Part shown: one piece after another, positions 19,973 through 30,199 of the stretch
How the letters are laid out: every line of letters starts with the position of its first letter
Numbering within the stretch: the stretch's first letter is position 1
Source of the DNA: Emiliania huxleyi CCMP1516
Taxonomy: Eukaryota > Haptophyta > Isochrysidales > Noelaerhabdaceae
Direction of reading: 5' to 3'
Length of the DNA stretch: 64,000 bases
Assembly (NCBI RefSeq): GCF_000372725.1
Contig: NW_005201412.1
Span: 66,231-130,230 of the forward strand
The notes under the pieces: model-generated
Told to the model about the DNA's origin: nothing
The model's database searches: none
The model's input: only the letters and a program-made list of their open reading frames with translations
Position numbers and translations under genes: made by a program

Positions 19973-20319
19973 TTTGGCGGGTAAGGTAAGGTATCGTAAT
20001 TCACGGCCAAAAGGGTGGGGGGGTATGGTCCTGGCCGCCGGAGGCGGCCTCCTCGAGGGGTGGGGGGGTATGGTCAGGCTGGCGGCCCTCTCCAGGGGTA
20101 TGGTCATGCTGCTAGTCTGCACCACACCGGCAACGCTTTCGGCACGTTTTGTGGGCGAGCGGGACGCATCCTGGCACTATCTGGCCCATCTATGACAGTG
20201 ACGACCTACTAACTATGAGCCTGAGAAGTCCCTTTCCTGAACATTAAGGTCTGCTGGCGCCGCGGTCAGCTCGATCCGGGAGCGTTCGACCAGACGACCA
20301 TCCGTTACGTCCGTTACCG
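19938..20319 (-). repeat. Shared module 5' region (left, inverted copy)
   Basis: Reading leftwards from CGGTAACGGACGTAACGGAT (20319) it includes ATGGTCGTCTGGTCGAA, GCGCCAGCAGACCTTAATGT, TAGTTAGTAGGTCGTCACTG, the GACCATACCCC words, GGTAAGGTA and the PASSFRVCR leader. The other copy is 27142-27538 on the plus strand. Both copies end abruptly at the same CGGTAACGG word. Confidence 0.85.
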
Positions 20320-20681
20320 CGCTTCCACAGGGAGGCGCGGCGCACCTCAAGCTCGAGCGAGTAGCGGGAATCTCACCCGCTGCTCCGGCGGGAGAGTGCT
20401 CCCCCGCCGCCCCCTGGGTCACCCTGAGTGACCTCGCAGCCCACGCCGTGAGGCGCTGCTGTCAGGGGGGTTTATCACCGCCGTATCCACCCCACACTGG
20501 CCGCCGAGGGGCCCGGCGGACTGAGGCGCGCGAGGCGGCTTTTGCTCCCGCGGGGCGGCTCTACCCGTCTCAGCATGGCGTCCCGAGGTGTAGCCGTGTA
20601 CCTGGCGGCAGGGCCATCACTCACGCGCCTACTCGCGGCACGAGGGAAGGCGTGACGCGACCGCGAGAGGCGAGATGGCTG

Positions 20682-21263
20682 ATGGCGAGACAGTCGTTTG
20701 GCCCGTTTGAGGCTGAAAGGATGACCGCGGACGATGAGGGCGACGATTCATCGCGGCTACTGAGCAGGCAAGGTCCGGACCTACAGGATGGAGGGGCGAG
20801 TAGTGAGACTCGGGACCATATCTTCGCGTCGAGAGACGAAAATCCGGTCTATTGGCCGCCAGCCGCGCCGGGCGCCGAACGTCACTTAAGGGAACTGCGC
20901 GACGACGACGACATTTCTGAGGTGGAGCGTTCACCACCGCCCTTCCAATGGTATTTGCCGGTCGGGGGGGCGTCGGCAGCACCGCCGCTCCGCGCGGATG
21001 TTGCAAACGGTGGCTCGGGGCACCTATTTCGGCAGCCCCGGGGCGGGAGCCGAGGAGGGGCAGCCGTTGCGGTTGCGCCATCGCAGCTCGGCGGCGCGTG
21101 GGGAGCCGAGCGGCGCCCAGCGATCCCGCGAGACAGCGGCCCGCATCCGTCCCGGATGCCGCGCCCACGCTGCGCGGCGCAAGCGCCATATGGGGGAAGC
21201 AGCTGGTCCGCCGTTTTCTGCACTCGAGTACTTCGAGGCGCAGAGAACTCTGCTGGAATTTAG
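20682..21263 (+). CDS. Hypothetical acidic protein
   Basis: From ATG 20682: MARQSFGPFEAERMTADDEG, then DDSSRLLSRQGPDLQDGG, ASRDENPVYWPPAAPGAERH and ELRDDDDISEVERSPPPFQW. This part is protein-like. After about 20990 a different frame looks better (PPFSALEYFEAQRTLLEFSG then NVWPQLWSSFFLPTYNS, to about 21360), so an intron probably lies between. Family unknown. It converges on the minus-strand ankyrin-like gene, whose stop is at 21421. Confidence 0.4.
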   Translation: MARQSFGPFEAERMTADDEGDDSSRLLSRQGPDLQDGGASSETRDHIFASRDENPVYWPPAAPGAERHLRELRDDDDISEVERSPPPFQWYLPVGGASAAPPLRADVANGGSGHLFRQPRGGSRGGAAVAVAPSQLGGAWGAERRPAIPRDSGPHPSRMPRPRCAAQAPYGGSSWSAVFCTRVLRGAENSAGI

Positions 21264-21420
21264 CGGGTTGGCGAGAAGGGGGGGAGAGCCCAATGTGTGG
21301 CCGCAGTTGTGGTCTTCTTTTTTTCTCCCTACCTACAACAGCGTCCACGGGTCTTCCCATCAATCAATCAATCCACGGGTAGCCCTGAAGTGCTATATAA
21401 ACCTTCAAACCGTGCACAAC

Positions 21421-22835
21421 TCACAAAACATCCAAGAGGCCGGGCAGCCCCAGCCGGGCGTCTGCCAGCGCGCAAGCAGTAGCATATACACTCTCCTCTT
21501 CCCACCCGCAGCGCAGAATGCGCTGCAGCACCCACGCCTGGTGCGTGAAGTTGGGGGCACGCAGCACGGTCTCCAGTGGGTGCGTGTGCTGTCGCTCCGT
21601 ATCGACGTCGGCCATGGTGATGCCCTGTGGCATGGGGCAGCTCGCGATGGTGCCGGCCGCGTTGCTCTTAGCCTCGCCCGCCAGGAGGAGGGCGTGGTTG
21701 AGACAACGGACTGCATCGACGCGCGTGCTCTCGTCGAAATCGATTTCATCGCGGATTGACTCCAGGTGCGAGTAGTTCGGGGGGAGGCGCACGCCGGAGA
21801 TGTCGGGCGCGTCGCTCTCCCAGCCGCGCAGCGCAGGCAGCAGCCCAGGCATGAGCCCGTCGGCAACCTCCGCGGGGGAGATCTCTCCTCCTTGGGCGAG
21901 CGCGCACCTGCGCAGCGGGTCGGCCCCCGCGCGCAACAGCCCTTGCACCAGCTCCGCCTGCCCCTCAAAAGGCGCCGCCATCAGCGCGGATAGGAGCGGC
22001 GAGACGGCCGACGCCTCGACCGGGTCGACAGGCGACGGAGGGGAGAGGGGCAGCGCGGCGACAGTCTCGCGCACGAGGTCGCGACGAGAGAGAACACCCC
22101 AATCCTGTCGGCGCGCGAGGCTGTACAGGAAGGACAGCAACTCAACCCGCAACTCAGAGTCTGGTTCAATCCTGTCGCCCGGGGCCGCCAGCTCTAGCCA
22201 CGCCCGAAGGAGGGGGTAGCCCGCGAAGGGCTCGGCCAGCACGGTCTGTTCCGCCGCCGCCGGCGGCGGAGGGTCAGCCAGGGAAAGAGAGGAGAGCGCC
22301 TCCGCGGCGTCGGAGCTTGCGCCCGCGCCTTCCACCTGCGCGCACGAGCACGGCAAGAGGGGTCGGTGGGGGATCGGTGGTATTGGTGTCGTAGGTGGGC
22401 GCCCACCGTCCGCTGCCGCACGCTCCGCCGGAAGTGGGCGGGCTCCTTCATCACCACATCATCCTGCGGCTCCTCGAGCAGCGACCGCCGCTGCAAGGCC
22501 TGCTTGTCGATGCCGCGACCACGCCTGATGCCGAGGTGGAAGCCAGCGAGCCGTACAAGCCGGTCAGGCGGAGGGCCATAGAGGTCGCTGCCCAAGGTGA
22601 GACGGACTAGGTCGGCATCAACGAGCCAGCTGCCGCGCTCGTTGAACGTCGCGTATCTTGCCTTGATCAGCGCGCTGCGTCGCGGCTCCTTGGAGAGCTC
22701 TGCAAAGATTTGGTGCGCGTTGAAGACGTTTGCGGCGACGACGAGGTTGTCGCTCGAGTCCGCGCCTCCGTCGGCGTACCACGAGTGGAGCGCGGCTCGG
22801 AACGTCCGCGCAAAGTCGGTCGGCTCCTCATCCAT
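21421..22835 (-). CDS. Ankyrin-like repeat protein, family unknown
   Basis: Two exons, 22407-22835 and 21421-22335, keep phase 0 and give 447 residues. Exon 1: MDEEPTDFARTFRAALHSWY, then SDNLVVAANVFNAHQIFAEL and LVRLAGFHLGIRRGRG. Exon 2 contains one ankyrin-like helix pair, APFEGQAELVQGLLRAGADP, and a second looser one, LETVLRAPNFTHQAWVLQRI. The intron is 71 bp: donor ACG|GTGGGC, acceptor GCGCAG|GTGGAA. No catalytic motif is seen. The start codon lies only 78 bp from the TTAA-flanked element at 22913, so that element sits where the promoter should be. Confidence 0.65.
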
Positions 22836-22912
22836 TTTCCTGCGTCCAGGGCGGAGGCGGCGGCGATCGACTTTGCAAACCCCGGAAGTGGCTCGAACTT
22901 TTCTTCTTTTAA

Positions 22913-24749
22913 GGTGGCAGTCCGGGTTCTGTGAAGAGGGTCGCTCGTCGAATGCGAGCCAGTTCGCTCGCGACGCCGACGCCGACGCCGCCGCCGGAAC
23001 GACCGCGGCGGCCGGTCGAGCGGCCGCCCCGGCCAGCGGCCGTATCGAGCCTGCCCGTCGCGAAGGTGCGGACCTCACGCTCCCCACCGGCCGCCCGCGC
23101 CGCCGCGCCCACGTCGCTCTCTCGAAGCCGAGCGCCACGCCGCTACGACTCCCATCGCGACGACTCCCGTGCTCGCTCCTGGCGCAGGCGATCGACTCCT
23201 GACACCCATCGAGCGGATGGGCGCGTTCCCGCCGCGACCCGGTACTCTCGAACGACTTTTGAGGGCAAAAGGTGCCGCCCGAGCCCATTCCCGCCGCCCG
23301 CCGCCCGAGATCAGCTGCCACCGGCCAGCGCGCGCGCGGAGACCTGCCGCGAGCGCCTCCGTGGCCCTAGCTGGGGTGATTAGCAAGCGCCTCGGCACTT
23401 TAGATTCGCCCCTCGGGCTTTTCCGCGCGCGTGATCAGTCTCGCGTTCTCTCCTTTTTCAGGCGCCTGTTTACGGCCTCTGAAGAGCAACCGTCGAGGCG
23501 TCGATGCTCGCCTCCACGCCCGCGCCAGACCTCCGCGATTGGGGCGCCTTGTCGACGGGATCAATTGTGATTCCGGGCGTATTTTTCTGATAGCTTACTC
23601 GCATATCGGCGACTCTTAGTCGCTTCTCCGTGCTAGGAGGCCTCTGTTTTGTGTCCGTGAGGACTAGATCGAAATTAAAATCCGGGAACATTTCAGTAAG
23701 CTATCAGAAAAATGCGCGTTCACTCACAATTCATGTGTATATGAACGGTGCCGACGGGTTTGGCGAGCAGCGAAGCCGTCCAGGCGCAGCAACGCGACGG
23801 TTTCGGAGGCCGACGGCCCTCCGAAAGAGCCTCCCGAGCGAGGCCGGCGCGGTCACGGTACCGTGGAGGCCACAGACGTCGCCGGAGCGGCACTCCCGGG
23901 GCGCCACTCCCTCACCCGGTCAGGGGGGGCCAACCACAGCCCGCCTCACCGTCCGTGGAGCTTCCGTGGTCCGCCGCTCCGGCTTCGATTTTCGACCCTC
24001 CCGAGGCTGCTAGAGCAGCCCCGCGGAGCCTCCCGGATGCATCGGCACACCGTCGTCCAGAACGCCGGCGCACGCGCTGCCCAGTGACTGGGCGGGTCGG
24101 CCCCGACTAGGGGCGGGCCCAGCCGCGCGGAGAAGGCCAGCGAGCTCGAAACACGTCGCCGCGGCCGGCCGTTTCGCAAGCCTGAGCGGGTCGCCAGACA
24201 CCCGCGAGAGCCAGCAGCTAGAGCGCCGTCGTAGCCGCAGATCGAGTCGAGGAGCTTGATGTCCACGGTAGCAGTTGTGGAGAGCGGTGGCACGGTGCGT
24301 GTAGACGCGTCGATTGAGGGCTCCCTTTCGAAACGCGACGGGTACGGCATGACAACTGCCAGTACAGTTTTACGCCGGCCAGCGTGAGAGCACAACAGGG
24401 AGCCGGCGACCCGTACGCTTTGCGCGTGGCGACTGGTGGCTGTCTGGAGCTCGTGTGAGCTGGGCCGACGCGTGGCCGAGCCGAGAGGACCAGCGAGCGA
24501 CCATGTTGGCGATGAAGCTTGGCGGCCGGCGCCTCGTCGCCAGACGTCACAGCGGCGTGGACGTAGGAGTGTGCGGCGACGGTTACCGGCAAATCCGGCC
24601 CAGTGTGGCCGGCAGCTGCCTAGCGCTGGCCTGTGGCCGGCGCCGCGGTGGCGGAGAAGGCGTCTCGCCGCCGTGGCGGCGGTCGGCAGGTGCGAGCGTG
24701 ATGCCATCTTGCGGGACGACACCCGTCTCGCAAAACCCGGACTGCCACC
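22913..24749. mobile_element. TTAA-flanked inverted-repeat element (piggyBac-like target site)
   Basis: TTAA precedes the left end (22909-22912) and follows the right end (24750-24753). Inverted ends share GGTGGCAGTCCGGGTT, and similarity continues for about 12 bases. TTAA duplication is the hallmark of piggyBac-type insertion. The interior (1.84 kb) has long GC-rich frames but none with recognisable DDD transposase motifs, so it is probably non-autonomous. A smaller fold-back element (23563-23732) lies inside. Confidence 0.65.
23563..23732. repeat. Fold-back MITE-like hairpin
   Basis: ATTTTTCTGATAGCTTACT near 23580 and its exact inverse near 23696-23714 extend outwards imperfectly to AATTGTGA/TCACAATT, giving arms of about 38 bp around a 95-bp middle. 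No target duplication is evident. Confidence 0.7.
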
Positions 24750-25017
24750 TTAAGCCTAAGCGCGCGCTTCCTCGCACGCATTTCGCGCTCCTTAACGGTC
24801 TCGCCAGCCCCAACTGTTCAGTAGAATTCGCTGCAAGTGGGCTCCTGCTTCCCTCACATGTGTCTTGGACAGTCCTTACGCAGCTCGCCGAATGTGGTAT
24901 CTACCACGTGCCTGTGCCAGCGAGACCTATGCCTCGGCACCCCAGACCTGTTACCAGCGAGCTAGTGTTCAGTAAGGGTGGAGCTTCGAGGTGACGAGGC
25001 GATCGACGTTGCAGGGT

Positions 25018-25135
25018 TCGGACTTTTTGCGGGGTGTGGTATGGTAGCGTCGCGCAACCCACCTCCAGACCATACCCCCCCACCTGCTGACAGACCCAGC
25101 CTCCCCCCGACGGGACCATACCCCCCCCCCCCCCT
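25018..25135. repeat. Cluster of GACCATACCCCCC motifs
   Basis: GGTATGGTAGCG, CAGACCATACCCCCCC and GGGACCATACCCCCCC lie within about 100 bp. The same word clusters at 20020-20110 (inverse) and 27103-27412, next to both module 5' regions. Confidence 0.6.
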
Positions 25136-25199
25136 CCCTCGCCCCACCGCCGGCCGCCTTACTGCTAGTTCTGCTAGGCTCCAGGAGGCTGCAGACACC

Positions 25200-25860
25200 A
25201 ACACTTAGGACACGCACACTAGATACGCGCGGATGGCCGCCGTCTTCCACGCCAGCACCGGCCGGTGCTCGTCTAGAGCGCGGCGGCGAAGTTGGCAATC
25301 GCCTGGCGAGCGGCGGGCGCGGCATCACGGCAGCTGGCAGAGAGTGTGTGAGTCACACGAGAGGGCAGAGAGTGTAGGCTCGTGGCTTGACGCCCGATGA
25401 GAGGGTAGAGCCGTGTGGAAGATTGTGGAGTGGAGTACGAGTTCTGAAGAGGCTGCCGGGGCGGCGCGCAGCGGCGGCACCTCGCCGCCGCCACAATCCG
25501 TCTCGGAGAGGCACTTTGTATGGGTTTACACTAGTAGGGGGGGCCCCGCCGGAGGCGAGTAACTGATAGCACCATGCTTGGACAAACAGAGAATAGGCTC
25601 AGTCTGTTCACGCTTGGACAGTTGCGTTTGCCTTGCTCGAATGGAGTGACGTGTACGCCTCGTGCACGCAGCTCACACGTGAGCTCTTGAGCGCGTTGTT
25701 GACGACCGGCACCCACGATGCCCGTGGTGTTGACGGATTCCGGACCGGCTCCGACGCCTTGCACGGGCGTAGTCGTTACGTCGGTGACGCCCTGCTCCCT
25801 CCTCGCACCTCTGCTTGTGTCCGGACACTTCACCGCGAAAAGGAAAGAGCGTGAGGCGCC
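25200..25860. other. Intergenic, no gene seen
   Basis: Frames open on both strands lack motifs. Likely spacer between repeat clusters. Confidence 0.3.
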
Positions 25861-26400
25861 GTCACAGCTGTCGATGTGAATGGCTTCTCGGATGGTACCT
25901 GCGAGCGGGATGTTAAGATCAGCTCGAGGACGCGATCGTAGCTAGAGGCCCCATCACCGATGTCGTCGAGTGGGATGGTTGTACCTCCTCCGTTAATAAC
26001 CACGTCGTCGCCCACGGTGCTGCTCTCCCCGTCGTCTGCGTCTGTTGGGACAAGCTCGTCTTGCCACTCCGGTGCGCGGCAATCCCTCGCGCCGCTCCTG
26101 CCGAGGTCAGCTTGCTTATCGACGTAGTCGTTCCACTTATGACCACTGTGCCCCTTGACGTGTCTCCATGTCACTTCGTGCCTCGACGCTAAATGCCGCC
26201 ACGCTGCTCGAAGATAGCTCGCTAGTTGTGCGTTCTCCCCCGGCGAGATTCTCCCCGTCGCCACACGCCATCGCGTACTCGCTGTCCGTTCGGACCACCC
26301 CTCGTGAGCCTGCTGGTCGTGGTGCCGTGTGGAGTAGTGAGAGCGAAAAAGCTCCGCAAGCGCTGACAGCTCCGCCGTGTTATTGGTGTGTCTTTCTCAA
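25860..26400 (-). pseudogene. RNase H domain fossil (retroelement- or host-derived)
   Basis: Segments typical of RNase HI occur in order on the minus strand: NNTAELSALAELF, RTDSEYAMA, ISPGENAQLASYLRAAW, and HVKGHSGHKWNDYVDKQADLG. The region looks degraded. Reverse transcriptase, integrase or long terminal repeats were not found nearby, so the parent element cannot be named. It resembles RNase H domains of retroelements more than a housekeeping enzyme. Confidence 0.6.
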
Positions 26401-26782
26401 AACAGGCACCGAGGACTCAGACCATTTCGTGAATCGAGGCACTTCTCCGAACAACGTTTTGTCGAGATCCGGAGATCTACCTCTGAAAAACCTCTCGACC
26501 GCTGTCGTCGCGTGACCGAGTAGGACAGGCTGCTCTGACTGGTCGCGGAGAGTGGCCCGGCGCGAACCGGGGGCTGTGCATTCGGGAAGGAGGCGGCAGG
26601 CCGGCGGCCGCCGGGCCGCCGGCACGGTGGGTGCGAGACTCGAACAAGAGGGCTGGCGGGGAGACGCGGCCCGCGCCTCCGTGCGGTGGCTCAGTGCTTC
26701 CGTGCCGGTGGATTGTGTGTGCTGCCACGCCACTGACTGGCCGAGTGCACTCTGCTGCACTCTGCTGCGCTCTGCTGCAATC

Positions 26783-26803
26783 TGACACACACAACACACA
26801 CAC

Positions 26804-26900
<97 letters not shown>

Positions 26901-26997
26901 ACACACACAAACAACGCGCGCGCGTGAACAGGGCTCCAGGCCCCAAATTACGTGTGAGTGTTAGAGTTGTTTGGTATTGCTAAAAATCTCTCTCTCA

Positions 26998-27074
<77 letters not shown>

Positions 27075-27094
27075 TCTCTCACACACACACACAC
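26783..27094. repeat. Two long (CA)n microsatellites
   Basis: About 55 CA units at 26783-26896 and about 45 at 26998-27094. They are separated by GGGCTCCAGGCCCCAAATTA and GTTGTTTGGTATTGCTAAAA, which also occur at 42607-42700. Confidence 0.95.
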
Positions 27095-27141
27095 CAGCAG
27101 GACCATACCCCCCCTCCCCCGAGGGTGTAACGGACATCGTA

Positions 27142-27538
27142 CGGTAACGGACGTAACGGATGGTCGTCTGGTCGAAGGCTCCCGGATCGAGCTGACCGCG
27201 GCGCCAGCAGACCTTAATGTTCAGGAAAGGGACTTCTCAGGTTCATAGTTAGTAGGTCGTCACTGTCATAGATGGGCCAGATAGTGCCAGGATGCGTCCC
27301 GCTCGCCCACAAAACGTGCCGAACGAAAGCGTTGCCGGTGTGGTGCAGACCAGCAGTACCAGCAGCATGACCATACCCCTGGAGAGGGCCGCCAGCCTGA
27401 CCATACCCCCCCACCCCTCGAGAGGGAGGCCGCCTCCGGCGGCCAGGACCTTCCCCCCTTTTTGGCCGTGACCATAATATTAATACCTTACCAGCCAAAA
27501 TGAAAAAACCAGCATCCTCCTTTCGGGTCTGCCGCGTC
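27142..27538 (+). repeat. Shared module 5' region (right copy)
   Basis: Plus-strand counterpart of 19938-20319, about 390 bp, starting CGGTAACGGACGTAACGGAT and ending in the first codons of the module 2 protein. Small indels distinguish the copies (for example an added CAGTACCAGCAG). Confidence 0.85.
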
Positions 27539-29117
27539 TCTTTACTCGCCTTGCTGCCTTGTCTTGCGAGCCTGCCGAGCCAGCCGAGCGAGAGGATGAC
27601 ATTTCCGCGCTGCTGGGAGCGTGCGCGCCTCGCCAGCAACCCACCGGCTATGCTGGGCGCCGGCAACCCACGCACACACGATGCGAGCTGGCTGGACTCG
27701 GCATCGGCGCTCAAGGGAGCGAAGGCGGCCGATGCCGTCTTCGCGAGGAAGGCTTTCGGGGCGGCAGGCCTGGCGCTTGTTCCGACCGTGAAGCTGCGCA
27801 ACGCGTACGAGTTCCAGGCGAGCACAGGCGGCCAAACCGACTACAAGCCGTTCGACGGCAAGTGCCCCGACTATCACGAAGCCGCCATCACCTTCCTTGC
27901 ATCGTCGCCCGTACCAGAGCCCCGCTTTCCGGGTGCCAAGATTGGCACCGACGCCTCGTATGCGCTCGAGAATGGAGCGAGCGTCGGCGTGCTGGACATC
28001 CACGCACCGATGTCTGCCGCGCTCAAGCAGCACCTGATGGTCGCCATAAGTGCCAACCCGCCGCCGGGCAACCCGCCGCCGGCCTCACTCATCAACTTCC
28101 TGCGCGAGCGCTCGCTGCCTCCAAAGGCGCGAGGTAAGTTCGGCGAGGCGCAGGCTTTAGCAAGCTTTATGCAGCGGGTCGGCCTCGAGGCGGCCAAGTC
28201 GGCCTCGTCCGAGGCCGACAGGGCATACCACGACGCCGCCGCAAGCACGGCAGCGGCGCAGGCGGCGGTTGCGGCGGCTGGGAGGCGGGCGGCAGAGCAC
28301 CTGGAGCAGGCGGCCCGTGCCGCTGGCGCGGAGGCAAGGTCGGCTAATCCGGCACTGACCGACGAGGGCGAGCTGCGCGTGCGCGCCGAGGTGGCGGCGA
28401 GCCTCTCCGACCTGCAGGTGGCCCAGGCAAAGCAGGTGCACTCGCTCAACGACGCGCCGGCCCTGCCGCCAGGGGGGGGCCTCCACGTGCGGCCGGGCCC
28501 GCGGCGGGCCCCGGTGCCGACGGTGCCGGGTCAGCCGCCACCAACCCACTTCGACATGCAGGTGGCCCAGGACTTTCCACCGCTACACACACGGCCGCAA
28601 AGCTAGCTCTTCACCTTCCCGTGTGACCCGACAGGTGCGGACCCCGGGAGCGGCGTTCCCGGCGAGGGGCATCCCGCCGCGAGACGAGCGCGAGGAGTTT
28701 AAGACCGTGTCAGCAAGTGCAGCTTGGAACTGCCGCGACCCGGGAGGCGCAACGCGCGCCGAGCTGGCCTACGTCCGGATGGAGATCTACGCGACACCCG
28801 CCGAGGAGGCGGCGTGGAAAGCAGAGGAGGTGGAGCACCTCTTCTTGCAGATTGTGGACCCCTCCGGGAGGCACCACCTGGTGGTGGCCCCCGCTTGGCG
28901 GATGGCCCAGCTAGGTGCTAACTACAACGCCTCCGACTCGTTCACTCTGTATTCACGCTGCCTGCTGGACGAGAACGGAGTGCCATATGGCACGCCGCCG
29001 GGCTCGAGTGCGGGAGACTACCCCAACCCACCATTCCACAGCACGCACACTGACCAGCTTCTAAAGAGGCTGGTCTACGAATACGGTTTTGTATATGTGA
29101 CCTGGTGGGAGTACTAG
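27500..29117 (+). CDS. Module 2 protein: lineage-specific, Ala-rich coiled coil
   Basis: Exon 1 (27500-28561) starts MKKPASSFRVCRVSLLALLP. A 73-bp intron (CAG|GTGGCC to GACAG|GTGCGG) joins, in phase, exon 2 (28635-29117), for 514 residues. The leader could be a signal peptide. The body shows GKCPDYHEAAITFLASSPVP, GASVGVLDIHAPMSAALKQH and PPASLINFLRERSLPPKARG. A long Ala-rich helix (AAASTAAAQAAVAAAGRRAA) follows. Exon 2 has EIYATPAEEAAWKAEEVEHL and ends YEYGFVYVTWWEY. The body has no similarity that I can see to module 1, despite the identical leader. Its 3' end touches the truncated helicase. Function unknown. Confidence 0.6.
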
Positions 29118-29157
29118 TAGCCCCGCGAAGTGTTTTCTCTCGTGCAGCCCGAAAAGT

Positions 29158-30199
29158 CTTATCAACAAAGTCTCGGAGAGCGTCTCGCGCCCCGCGGAAC
29201 TGGTAGATGCACTGGTGTGGGTCGTACACGACGAGCTTGGCGCAGCTCGCGCGCTCGGCGATGGAGATCTGCGCGGCGGTGCAGTCGTGCGCCTCGTCTA
29301 GCATGACGACATCGTACCGCTGAAGCGCCGCCTCCTGCGCGCGGCTGTCGAGCTGGAAGGCCTTGACGTACCCGTCGTGCGTCAGCTTCACCTCGGCGCA
29401 CTTTGGGTCGCACATGGCGGACCAGACCAGCCGCGCCGCCGCGACCTCGTCCCACTCGCCCGGCCGCGGCGGCCGACCCGCGCGGTGCGAGTCCGAGATC
29501 TCGGCGTCGTCCGAGGCGATGAACAGCTTGAGCACCGCGTCGACCGCCTTGACCGCCGCCATCTTGTCCTGCGGGTCGCGGCGGCCGTCGTGTAGGAGCC
29601 CCCACGGCACGAAAAGCTTGCCGCTCACGTTGCCCTTGTGCAGCGCCTTTGTCGGCGTGTAGGCGAGCGAGTGCGTCGTGACGACGTCGACGTGGATCAG
29701 CCGCGCGCGACGGAACTCGTCCTGCTTCTCCCGCTGCACGTCCTTGTTGAACGTGAGGTAGAGGAATCTGAGGTTCCGCCGGTGCGCCGCGTAGTCCTGC
29801 AGCACCGTCGACTTGCCCGAGCCGGCGGCGGCGACGATGCCGAGCAGCTCGCCCTTGCGCAGCTCGGTGTTGATGATGGCCTGCCACTCCTCGTCTCGCA
29901 CGAGCCCGCCGCCCGACGCAGCGTCCGCCGCGACGGGGGCGGGCGGCGCTGGCACCGGCACTGCTGCGGGCGGGGCACTCATCGGCACTTCTCCCGGAAT
30001 CTCCATTTGCGCGAAGGCGTCGTCGTCGAGGCAGTAGGCGTCGTACTGCGAGGCTTGAGAGGCTGAGATGTCCTGTTGGGAGCCTTGCGAGAGCGACTGC
30101 TGCGGCGCAGGCGGCACAGGCGCGAGCTGGGCGAGCAGCCGAGCGCGATCCTGCTCGGAGAGGCCCTGCAGCGCGGAGAGTAAGCAGGCATGGTCGGTC
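29158..30199 (-). CDS. UvrD/FBH1-type superfamily 1 DNA helicase, C-terminal half missing
   Basis: From ATG 30199 (MTDHACLLSALQGLSEQDRA): a low-complexity Gln/Ser/Pro region, then motif I (GIVAAAGSGKSTVLQDYAAH), motif Ia (LYLTFNKDVQREKQDEFRRA), VDVVTTHSLAYT, motif II (YDVVMLDEAHDCTAAQISIA) and motif III (VVYDPHQCIYQFRGARDALR). This matches F-box helicase 1-like and viral SF1 helicases, which unwind DNA 3' to 5' using ATP. Motifs IV-VI, about half the usual protein, are absent: similarity stops around 29158, just where the module 2 gene ends (29117). A real downstream exon farther left was not found. The gene is probably truncated by the module insertion. Confidence 0.7.

Noticed and set aside
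26380-27248. Cys-Val or Thr-His repeat proteins
   Set aside because: Translations of the CA/GT microsatellites only.
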